From: Paracamarosporium sp. OC-R06-R3
Lineage: Eukaryota; Ascomycota; Dothideomycetes; Pleosporales; Didymosphaeriaceae
Assembly (NCBI GenBank): GCA_019828545.1
Contig: JACVRA010000171.1
Location: forward strand, 434,001-498,000
DNA: 64,000 nucleotides
Direction: 5' to 3'
Positions within the stretch are counted from its first letter, which is position 1; every line of letters starts with the position of its first letter. The position numbers and the translations under genes are program-made. The notes below the pieces were generated by a model. That model had not been told where the DNA came from. It saw nothing but the letters and a program-made list of their open reading frames with translations, and did not search any database. This document shows, one piece after another, positions 55,540-64,000 of this stretch.

Positions 55540-57425
55540 TCATAGATGCGGAAAATATTCACTCCACTCCGGAGTTTGGTATACACCTTCTGCTTGCCGT
55601 CGAAGACTGATGAACGCCTCCACCACAATGAATATACGCGCTGTGAGAAACAACGGCGTGATAATCGATGCGCTAGTCCACTTGATGGCCTTGCTGTTCC
55701 TAATGAAGTGCTCGAGGCTTTCAAAAGCCTTCACTTTTTGCGTCGCAAGGAAGAACAAGGCAAGCAGAACCCCAGAGGCTCCCGTTGCAAGAGCGCAAGC
55801 TATCCAAAGCCATCTCTCCACTTGGGTGGGAAAGAAATCGTTCCATGCCGAAAGATGCAAGCCCCCGTATGCGGATCCAGCGAAAGCGACCACTGATTTC
55901 AAAGCATCACGATGAACGTTGACGGAACCTAGATAACCTAATCCAGGGAAGTTAGGGACGTGATCAGCGACGTAGGCGAGTTCTCCAACAAATTTTGTCG
56001 ACAAAGCCGAGTCATCTTTGTTTTTCGAGCCAAGACTGGACAGTGTGAAGAAGTATTCTGTAAATTCTGGGCGCTTTTCGCACGCAAGCCAAAGATCGTC
56101 CACTGCGAGGCTGGCAAGCTCCCAGCGCTTGATAGCTGCAGGAGATAGTTCTTCATGGAAGTCGCAGTCTTTAAGGGCGCGACGACAATAGACCGTCGAA
56201 TGTTGCAGGCCGTGATGCGGCTTCTGAAGCTCGAAGAAGATGGCGTGCTCCCGAGCTACTTTGAACGATCCCTTTCCGTGAGGGTTATAGCTCACGTTAT
56301 GATCCATACCTTTGCCATCGGCACCCTGCTGGAATTTATCCAGTGGCCCGATGAACTTGATAGGATCTTGCGCGCCGATTGACCCCACCGAGAAGTGCGT
56401 TTTCGATGGCTTTTGGTCTATAGGAGAATTTGGTACAGTGGCCGATTTTTCTGAGATGTTGATGGACGGTACCTTGACCGGCGCATTTCGTTCGGCGGGC
56501 GGTATGTATTGCAGACATCGGATCTCGCTAATGAAGTCGTTGTCGTGCCAGCAGATTGGACTACACATCCACATCAAAGATATGAGCCGATCTTGCCACT
56601 CTTCGTTGAGGATGACTGTTGGGTCTTTGATGTCGAGCGGTTTACTCCACCAAAGTCCATAGAGAGCAAATGCACAGACAACATGCCCCATGGTGTTGAT
56701 TTCGAGTAGGGTTACAGGGAGTTTTTGGTGGACCCTAGCAAGTGTCTGTATAATCATCCAACCTGCCTGAAGCACTACTAAAAACTTTGCGAGTCCATCA
56801 GCTTTGCTCTTGTCGAGGATCTGATCCTCATCGACCTCAGGCAGGCGGCCAAGGAATGACAACATGCGCACGCCCTCTGCCGTTAACGAAAGTCGACCAG
56901 ATGTTGGGACGCATTCATGGTTAGTTTGGATACGAAAGCCGCCCATGACGGCATAATAGCACTGCGTTATACTCCATTCTTGCAGCTGTTGTTCCGAGGA
57001 CCATGCTGGGTCGGTGCCCTGGCGTTGTTAGCTCGATCATGACAGGTAATCTGAACCAAATATCTTCGGTATCAACGTACATGCTCCTTGCGAAATTGTA
57101 CATCTCTCCGGATCTCTCTTCGCAACCACCTGGCTGTCAAAAACTGGCCAAATGCAGTCGACACCACCAGTTCAGGCGCAAACAGGCCCAAAACGATCCA
57201 TCGCACTCGTCTGTAGTTTCTTTCTTGGAGCTTCGAGTCCTCGGTGGGCACGTTGAGATGCAGAGCTGACCAGACGCAGATGGTCAACGTCAGGACACAC
57301 GAAACGATGATATCCCACGTGCCGCGTTCGTTCGGCGGCTCATACCATCCGATCAACGGGGTATCTCCATCTGCAGAAGCGCTCCTGCGCGCGAAAAGAA
57401 CAGCGACCAAGCACAAGACTAACAT
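55540..57425 (-). CDS. Fungal multipass membrane protein of unknown function
   Basis: Exon 1 is 57425-57081 and exon 2 57018-55540, joined at a GT..AG intron with a GCTAAC branch site; 607 residues. The N-terminus begins with a signal-anchor-like MLVLCLVAVLFARRS and a first membrane segment DIIVSCVLTLTICVWSALHL. Further hydrophobic segments occur at about 95 (RWIVLGLFAPELVVSTAF), 165-195 (LVVLQAGWMIIQTLAR and INTMGHVVCAFALYGLWW) and near the C-terminus (WLWIACALATGASGVLLALF, SIITPLFLTARIFIVVEAFI). A large soluble loop of about 280 residues lies between. Conserved-looking blocks include KLPVTLLEINTMGHV, WWSKPLDIKDP and the terminal VYQTPEWSEYFPHL. This pattern is widespread in Pezizomycotina as an uncharacterised family. 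No function is assigned. Confidence 0.8.
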
Positions 57426-58438
57426 TGCGAGACGAAAATTCGCATTGCGAGGAGTGTGTGAAGCTGAGATGGAGAGTGTCAGAAGATCTGGGGTCCTAGG
57501 CAGGAGGATTCATGCCTGAAGCGCGCGTCTGCCCTACAGGGGGGCGGAATACAAGCTATGTTATTCGCTCGCATAAGGGCGGTGTACAAGGAAGCAGAAG
57601 AACATTTGGGGTCCATTTTGTAAAGTTCTGACGACTTATCAGAGCTATAACCCTTCTCGATGGCCCCAACGTCTTGGTTTGTGTGTGTTGGTAGTGCCTA
57701 GGTGATGACTGTGTGCGTCAGACAATGCGATCAGCTAAGCATAAGAAGTGGCGGAGCAGTAGAAACTTGTGGTGGGGCGAAATAGGAGATGTTAGCCAGC
57801 AGATACGAAGAGAGGAAGACGTTGGCGTTCTTCAGAGCAACAAAGGAATGAGCGCAGTCGTGTTGGTGTTGCACTGATGACCGGGAGCTTTGGGGTCCCG
57901 TCCGACACGGACCCATTGTTGGTGGTCGGTGCGTCTTTCCTCTTCCGACATTCACAGAAACAACAGTCTCAGAGCTCCGGCATCAATGTGTTTGGCGGTT
58001 TACAGGTCATCTCTGTCGGACAATATGATAGTGCTGAGTAGGTCTGCTCCCGGAATTATGTTAAGACATGACTTGATCACGGTTTGCGAACGAGGAATAA
58101 GCAAGCAGCTCCGAAGCATCGGAGGGCTTTTGAGAATCGGCGAATGTTTTTAGAAACACGCACACCCGTCTCCGCGCAGCCGGATTTGGCACCGGCCCCG
58201 TTGTCTGCCGCAGAGGAACGTGAAGTACTGTTCAGTAGGGCCTCGTAAGTCGGAGGTCGGTTGTGCAGTGGGGAGCCGACCCAAGTGCGAAACGCGCGAG
58301 CAGCATCAACATCGTATAAAAGAAAGATGCTCAAGTTCGTATACCAGGATCGTATACAAAGAACAGGGAGGCAGTCGAAGCATACACACAGCACAAATTT
58401 CTACGAGTGGAACCGAATACGAGTATCCATCTACAATC
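57426..58438. other. Divergent spacer with scytalone dehydratase promoter
   Basis: About 1 kb between outward-pointing starts. A TATA element for the plus-strand gene is at 58315. Short open frames only. Confidence 0.55.
58315..58322 (+). promoter_or_regulatory. TATA box of scytalone dehydratase gene
   Basis: TATAAAAG, 117-124 nt upstream of the ATG at 58439. A strong consensus core element, fitting a stage-regulated melanin gene. Confidence 0.6.
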
Positions 58439-59088
58439 ATGGCTACACAACAGAAGCTTACCTTTGAGGGCAAGTGAAAGTATCAAGGGTCTGGAGGTGC
58501 AGAACTGACCGCACACAGATGTGATGGGCTGCCAGTCGGCGTGCTACGAGTGGGCAGACAGCTATGACAGCAAGGTAGGACTGTCCCCAAGAGTGACAGT
58601 GCACGCAATCTCATGGCAGGCAGGATTGGGAGCGGCTGCGCAAGTGCATCGCACCGAGCCTGAAGATCGACTACACGTCGTTCCTCAACAAGGCGTGGGA
58701 GGCGATGCCGGCGGAGGAGTTTGTGGCCATGGCGTCTGACCCCGCAGTGCTCGGCAACCCGCTCTTGAAGACGCAGCACTTCATCGGCGGGACCAGGTGG
58801 GAGAAGACGGGCGAGGACGAGATGACGGGCTACCACCAGCTCCGCGTACCGCACCAGAGGTACACTGACGAGACGCGGACCAAGGTGGCGGTCAAGGGGC
58901 ACGCGCACAGCTTCAACACGCACTGGTACAAGAAGGTGGACGGCGTGTGGAAGTTTGCGGGACTGTGTCCCGACATCAGGTGGTTCGAGTACGATTTCGA
59001 CAGGGTCTTTGCAGAGGGACGCGGTGCGTTTGGCGAGGCGGAGCAGCGGGCGGAGGCTCAGCATGCGTCTGGGGTCCCGGGGAGCTAG
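58439..59088 (+). CDS. SCD1: Scytalone dehydratase (DHN melanin biosynthesis)
   Basis: Dehydrates scytalone to 1,3,8-trihydroxynaphthalene and vermelone to DHN in melanin synthesis. Exons: 58439-58469, 58519-58574, 58624-59088; 183 residues. The first intron is GC-AG (GCAAGT donor at 58470); it gives LTFEDVMGCQSACYEWADSY, which aligns with known enzymes, while the nearby GT would not keep the frame. Residues matching the active site of the Magnaporthe enzyme are all present: Tyr26 and Asp27 (ADSYDSKDW), Tyr46 (LKIDYTSF), His81 (KTQHFIGG), His106 (LRVPHQRY), Ser125 and Asn127 (GHAHSFNTHW). The C-terminus is slightly longer, ending in an Ala/Glu-rich stretch. It is expected to be active. No other melanin gene is present in the window. 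Confidence 0.95.
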
Positions 59089-60091
59089 CTGGGCTGTTGA
59101 ACTGTTGGATAGCTAATCAAGTAAACGTCCTACCAAGGTCCTGTGCGCGGTGTGAAGTGAAGTGACGAGACGAGACGCGAGGGGTACCACGGCTGCAGCA
59201 CGGTGATTACATACAACCGTCGCCGGTGCGGTGACGATACGGCTCCGTCGTCTCTGCTTGGCCGGCGGGTGGGCCGCTAGCTGCTAGGAGGGCGGCGAGG
59301 GCAGCGGTTCGCCGGTAGCTGGAGGGCGGGCAGCCAGTCGCAGTGCGTGGAGAGGCGTCGAGCTCGTTTTCGGCCCAATGGTGGTGAAAACTGGGCAGGC
59401 GGCAATCTCTGCAGCCGGCGGCCATGGGGGCGACAAAGCCAGATGGATGCGATGCGATGAGATTCGGCGGCGTGTCTGCAGCAGGTCGCAGGGCTGCCAC
59501 GCTGGATGGGCGAGGGGCGCTTTGGGCGGGCCAGTGAAGGCAGAGGGACAATTTGCAGCATCGAAGATCCCAAAAGCTTGATTCAGCCCGGCGGCTTTGC
59601 GCCATCGCTCCCCAGGTTCGGCTTAGGGGAACCTGGTCTCTCTCGTTACCGAATTCCAAGTCCCGCCACATGACTTTTGCGGCTTCGCCGGCAGCGCTGC
59701 GCTGTTGAAAGGGCCGGGGTGCTGCGTACATCATCTGGCCGCCCTCTTCTCTCTACCCCACCTCCTTCACCCATCCTTCTGCATCCAGCCTCAGCCGTCG
59801 CGTGCCGTGTGCTCTGTTCTCCTTGCGTCTTGTCCGTGTTTGCTTTGCGGCTGCGGGCATCTGCTTTCTCGCCGCTGTCTGTTGGCCTTTCTGGTGCGTA
59901 CCCTCACAATTTTCTTCACTGCTTGGCGCCCGCCTGCGCGCTGCCACCCAGGCTGGCTCTGCAGCCCGACGTGACGCGCATGCGAAGCCTGCCTCTGCTC
60001 AATTGCACGCCTCTGCTGCTGCCCGCGCGCCATCGGCGGCCGCTGCGCCTGTCGCACACACGCCGTCCCCACCAGCACACAAAGAAACGCG

Positions 60092-60142
60092 CGCCTCTGC
60101 CTCTGCGCCGCCTCTGCGCTGCCTCTGCGCTGCCTCTGCGCC
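60092..60142. repeat. Degenerate GCCTCTGCG tandem repeat
   Basis: About five imperfect copies of a GCCTCTGCGCT-like unit (9-11 bp) in the pyrimidine-rich leader region. Confidence 0.65.
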
Positions 60143-60450
60143 TTGCTGCCGTCGCCTGCCACGCCCGCGCATGTGATTGCCCGGTGCGACCTGACTGACT
60201 GACGCCCGCAGACTCGCGAGACGTGCTCCTCTGCATCTCTCCCACCACACCTCGACGGCCTCTCATTCACCTTGGTCCGCTTCTGGCGTTTGTCACAGCT
60301 TCCCTGCGTCTCCTTTGGCTTCTGCCCGGCTGCCCGCGTTCCGTGTCTTCCAAACCAGCCTCTTGTGCGGCCCTCCCGCGCCCAACCCGCTCGCCGTCGC
60401 GCTTCCTTCACCACCTCGCAGTGATAGAAGGAGCCTGCCAGCCTGGTCCG

Positions 60451-60540
60451 GTAAGTGCAGCCCGCACCGTGGCTCCCATCCGTGGGCGTGCGCCATGGTC
60501 GCCTAGCTTCAACAACGCTAACAGAGCCTCTTGCCAACAG
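60451..60540 (+). other. Probable 5' UTR intron of the RNA-binding protein gene
   Basis: A consensus donor GTAAGT at 60451, a CGCTAACAG branch site about 25 nt before the end, and an acceptor CCAACAG at 60540 give a 90-nt intron about 100 nt upstream of the ATG at 60645. It is of normal fungal size. No transcript evidence was available. Confidence 0.55.
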
Positions 60541-60644
60541 CTCTAGTTAAACCCCACCCTTTTCCGTCACATATTTAGACGACACTCTTAGCTCGACACC
60601 AGCTTTTCCATATATCTAAGCTTTCGTTATAAACACCCGCGAAT

Positions 60645-62059
60645 ATGAGCTTCAACAACGATTTCGCCCAGCAGGGCCAGCCCACCGGCGAACAAGCCGG
60701 CGGTTTCGCGCCTCAACCCGACCTTGGCCAGCCCATGGATACGTCTGCGCCTGGCTTTCCCGCTGGAAACATGGGCGGCCCTGCCGGCGCCCCGCAAGAC
60801 GGACAGCAGGACGGGAACAGCAAGACAACCCTCTGGTGAGCTATCCCGGCGCATCGTGCCAGGCGCATTGTCGCGTGAGCATAGTACTGATCGCGAGCAG
60901 GATGGGCGAACTCGAGCCCTGGATTGACGAGAACTTCGTGCGCAGCATTTGGTATAACATGGGCGAGCAGGTCAACGTCAAGATGATCCGCGACAAGTTC
61001 TCCGGGTAAGCGGCGACGATCCATCTGCGTTGCCTAGTTCCTGCTAACAGGACCGCAGCTCCAACGCCGGCTACTGCTTCGTCGACTTCTCCAGCGCCCA
61101 AGCTGCGTCCAAGGCCCTTGCGCTCAATGGGCAGTTGATCCCCAACTCGAACCGCCCTTTCAAGCTGAACTGGGCTTCTGGTGGTGGCCTCGCCGATCGC
61201 AGGTTAGTCATCACAATTTTTGCGATTGTGCGTTTGGTTCGCAACGTGCTAACATTTGGACCCCAGCCGCGATGACCGTGGTCCCGAGTACAGCATCTTC
61301 GTTGGCGACCTGGGACCCGAGGTGAATGAATTTGTCCTCGTACAGCTCTTCCAGAACAAGTACCAGAGCTGCAAGTCCGCCAAGATCATGTCGGACCCTA
61401 TCAGCGGTATGTCGCGCGGCTACGGCTTCGTCCGATTCACCGATGAAGCCGACCAACAGAAGGCCCTCACCGAGATGCAAGGCGTCTACTGCGGTAACCG
61501 ACCCATGCGCATCAGCACTGCGACCCCGAAGAACAAGAGCGGCGGTCCCGGCGGTCCCGGAATGGGCGGCATGCCACCTGGTGGCGGTCCTCTAGGTATG
61601 TACTCCATGGGTGCCCCTCCGCAGATGGGAGGCGGCGGCTACTACGGCACCCCCCAGCCCATGAACCAGTTCACCGACCCGAACAATACCACTGTTTTCG
61701 TCGGCGGACTCAGCGGCTACGTCACCGAGGATGAGCTTCGTTCTTTCTTCCAGGGTTTCGGAGAGATCACCTACGTCAAGATTCCTCCCGGCAAGGGCTG
61801 CGGCTTCGTTCAGTTTGTGCAGCGTCACGCTGCCGAGATGGCCATCAACCAGATGCAAGGATATCCGATCGGCAACTCGCGCGTTCGTCTTAGCTGGGGA
61901 CGCAGCCAGAACAACTCTGGCCCCGCTGGCACCCCTTACCGCCCCGCGCCCCCGCCCCCTGTCTACCCGCAGATGGGCATGGCACCCCAACATCCTTACG
62001 GCAACTTTGCTCCTATGAAGGTAGGTGACGCCCTCGGCCTGGAAACCCGCGGTCGCTGA
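60645..62059 (+). CDS. Three-RRM RNA-binding protein (Nam8/Ngr1/Csx1-like)
   Basis: RNA-binding protein of the Nam8/Ngr1/TIA-1-like group, with roles in splicing or mRNA stability in relatives. Exons: 60645-60835, 60901-61005, 61059-61202, 61267-62059; 410 residues as a continuous reading. A Gly/Gln/Pro-rich N-terminal 60 residues precede three RRMs: RRM1 about 60-140 (TLWMGELEPWIDENFV, AGYCFVDF), RRM2 about 155-235 (YSIFVGDLGPEVNEFVL, SRGYGFVRF) and RRM3 about 290-360 (TTVFVGGLSGYVTEDELR, KGCGFVQF). A Gly/Met/Pro-rich spacer lies between RRM2 and RRM3. Near the 3' end a strong intron (GTAGGT at 62021, GCTGAC branch, acceptor at 62072) would place TAA (62073-62075) directly after AAG, ending the protein at FAPMK; retaining it adds VGDALGLETRGR. 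Which is used is unresolved. Confidence 0.88.
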
Positions 62060-63525
62060 CGAGTCCTTGCAGTAAGCACATTCTTTCCTCTCATTGCACG
62101 GCGCATAATTCACCCGGTTGGCTCTTTCACGACCTTCACGACTGCCTGTAATGACTTAGCGATCTGGTTTGCTTTCTTCCTGGGTGGTTTCTTCAAAAAA
62201 GCTTCCTTTTGTATGGCACCTTTCCCGGATGTCTTAGAAGCCGGCTTGTATAACAGCTACCGCCAGCACATTGCTGGCTTCGTACGGAATTTGGGTTGTA
62301 GCTAGTTCTTTCTATGGGTCGGATGCTCTCTGCCTTTCTTTACGAGTGCGCTTTGATTGGCATTCCAATCTACAATTCTTTTCAATGTTTCGGGTGCTTG
62401 ACGACTTGCCTTCACTTATTTGCAGCAGCTGCCTTGTTTCTGTTGGTCTTCATGTTGAGCGTTGTTAATGGGTCGGATGGTTTCCACGTTCTTTGTTTAT
62501 TACCATGTCCACCCAAGAGGTGCCTTGCTGACAGGATCTCGTCACAGTTACGGTGGAGGAGGTGCTCCTCAACTGCAGAGTTCATATCAGCCCACCCTGC
62601 CCATGAGCGGCGCGAATGGCCACGGCCTCCCTGGGTCGTCTGACGGTCAAAACGGATCGAGCTTTAGCCACGATCCGACGAGCGGTGATGGCCACGACGG
62701 CGCGTTCTCTCAGCAGCTTCCTTAGACCTTGGTCCAGATTCTCGATCCTGTTGCGCCTGATAGATCTGTCTCCGATCGTACTTCTCTGCACGCATGTTCT
62801 CGAATAAAAGCCAAAGGCGTTGTCTCGGCTCCTGCATAGCCTGTTTCGAACGCGAGGTTGACTCTTCGTCTGTTCCATTTAGCATGGCGTCTGGCGCGAA
62901 TGGTAATACCCATCCATAAAAGCGCGGCTGGCGGTTTGCACTTCGTATGGTAGCTTGCGCTTCTTCTCTACTACCTCACCTTCCGGATGGTCTTTGCATT
63001 AGCCTGCTGTCTTTGGCGGACTCTTATCTCTATATGCTTCTTTATGCTTGGTTATCCATGAATCGATTGCATTTGCAGTGGGCATTGGGTAGGGAGTTTG
63101 GTGCAGTCTTGTGGCGAGATGGGCCGACCGTGTTGCAGCCCTTGATATATTCAATCTTTGAATTTAACCTCTTGTTGTAGAGACTTGTTGATTTCGTGTC
63201 TCGTTGTACGCATCTTTCTCTCAGTCTTGCCATGGATCGAAGATATTTATCGTCTTAGTGATCTTTCCTCTCCAGATGAGGCTGTACAAGATACTAACGA
63301 TATTGCTCACTGTCGAACAGATGGGTACTGGCAGGTTCTTTCCAGGCTCGGAACAGCCTGCCAAAACGCCATCCGCAGGATCGCACCTTCTTCGTCGAGA
63401 AATGGGACAGCACCAGAAGCCACTGCCGCTGCCCAACAGCCAAACAAATACGCCCTAAGTGCCTCTCACTTTTCTACCACCTTTCAAGTCGCCGGTTGCG
63501 GGTCGAGCCAGAGCTCTCGCCCGCC
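62060..63525. other. Spacer and likely 3' UTR of the RNA-binding protein gene
   Basis: About 1.5 kb, rich in T-runs near 62.1-62.5 kb, as expected for a long 3' UTR. A Gly/Gln/Ser-rich open frame at about 62540-62725 (SYGGGGAPQLQ to FSQQLP, then stop) follows a good acceptor ending at 62538 and could be an alternative last exon. The rest holds nothing I recognise. Confidence 0.5.
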
Positions 63526-64000
63526 ATGCGCTACGACAACTGGGATGTGATCCTTTTTCCCAAGGACTCGGCCGTGCCAATTCAGGAGTTTCGGACTACC
63601 TGTTACACTTCCCAGGACGAGCGTTAGCTTAGCGACCAGCCTCCTACAATATGCTCTATGCTAACATCGTTCAACTAGATGGCCACCAGCTGTCCATACT
63701 GACGTGCTACATCGCTTCGCTTCCAGCCGGCGCTCCATTTCGCGTCTCGATCCACTCGTGGACCACACCAGCGAAACCCTCTTCATTAATCGAGTGTTGC
63801 CGAAAAAGCTCTCAGAAAGTGGTCTATGCAACTCAGGTCATTGTTGATGGCACTCGAGTCGTGTAGGTTCGCGCATTGATACACTGCAGAACCCCGTGCT
63901 AATGATGGCTCAGTCATGACTTCTATGATGCTACGTCGAGATGGCCACAAGAGATTGGTAAGGCCCTTCATTGTGTCTCACTCTGTCCTACAGTCCTCTA
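63526..64000 (+). CDS. Fungal protein of unknown function, partial (cut by right edge)
   Basis: Hidden by short exons. Exon 1 is 63526-63622 (MRYDNWDVILFPKDSAVPIQ and a following EFRTTCYTSQDE), intron 63623-63678 with a GCTAAC branch site, exon 2 63679-63862 (LSILTCYIASLPAGAPFRVS, IHSW, then VYATQVIVDGTRVV), intron 63863-63913, and exon 3 63914-63957 (HDFYDATSRWPQEI), followed by a further GT donor at 63958. Each join keeps the frame. The pattern (acidic start, GTPFRVSIHSW-like core, VDG turn, then an aromatic stretch) matches a fungal-specific family with no assigned function. The remainder is outside the window. The three consistent joins and the branch site make it a real gene despite the short exons. 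Confidence 0.65.

Larger units (their letters stand above)
59089..60644. other. GC-rich spacer and 5' leader of the RNA-binding protein gene
   Basis: About 1.55 kb. Long open frames on both strands overlap heavily and are Arg/Cys/Ala-biased, typical of GC-rich low-stop DNA. A pyrimidine-rich tract runs from about 59750 to 60400. The right part probably belongs to the 5' UTR, with a spliced intron at 60451-60540. No other gene recognised. Confidence 0.55.

Noticed and set aside
59677..60537. Long open frames on both strands in the RNA-binding protein leader
   Set aside because: Mutually overlapping, Arg/Ala/Cys-rich, no domains; explained by GC-rich pyrimidine-biased leader DNA.

Overview
The window is nuclear DNA of a filamentous ascomycete (Pezizomycotina), most likely a Dothideomycete. 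The evidence is short 45-60 nt introns with GT..AG ends and CTAAC-like branch sites, long intergenic spacers, and fungal families such as a SLN1-type hybrid histidine kinase, a Zn2Cys6 regulator, a HET domain, scytalone dehydratase (DHN melanin) and L-rhamnonate dehydratase. I saw no bacterial operon, CRISPR array, rRNA, tRNA or intact transposon. There is one 21-N assembly gap at 14250-14270. All exon joins were worked out by hand from splice signals and family motifs, and each joined reading frame was checked for length divisible by three.

Layout. 1-6.4 kb: the 5' part of UAP1 (UDP-GlcNAc pyrophosphorylase, cut by the left edge), then L-rhamnonate dehydratase (LRA2) divergent from a Zn2Cys6 regulator that may control it. 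7.4-11.9 kb: a 1351-residue gene joining a homeodomain-like segment, C2H2-type fingers, a protein kinase and a HET (heterokaryon incompatibility) domain. This is the most unusual object in the window. 12-18.5 kb: RRP7, an AT-richer spacer with the gap, a small secreted cysteine-rich protein, a 60-bp tandem array and a DUF2237 protein. 19.3-25.6 kb: ELL-type Pol II elongation factor, a 3.5 kb GC-rich spacer without a credible gene, and a UBE2C/Ubc11-type E2. 26.3-31.8 kb: a cytosolic J-domain protein, a conserved fungal protein and a TM9/EMP70 protein. 32.7-41.6 kb: SLN1, an unknown protein, a kelch protein and a membrane J-domain protein. 42.6-50.2 kb: an F-box-like protein, a secreted alpha/beta hydrolase, a sugar transporter and a zinc-free MDR oxidoreductase. 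51.8-64 kb: a Maf pyrophosphatase, a membrane-anchored pepsin-fold pseudo-protease, an unknown multipass membrane protein, scytalone dehydratase, a three-RRM RNA-binding protein and the start of a further gene at the right edge.

Most genes are unrelated housekeeping neighbours. The only functional grouping I can argue is LRA2 with its divergent Zn2Cys6 gene. Splicing oddities stand out: two GC-AG introns (Maf and scytalone dehydratase genes), a probable 5' UTR intron, and a stop codon placed immediately after an intron in the RNA-binding protein gene.
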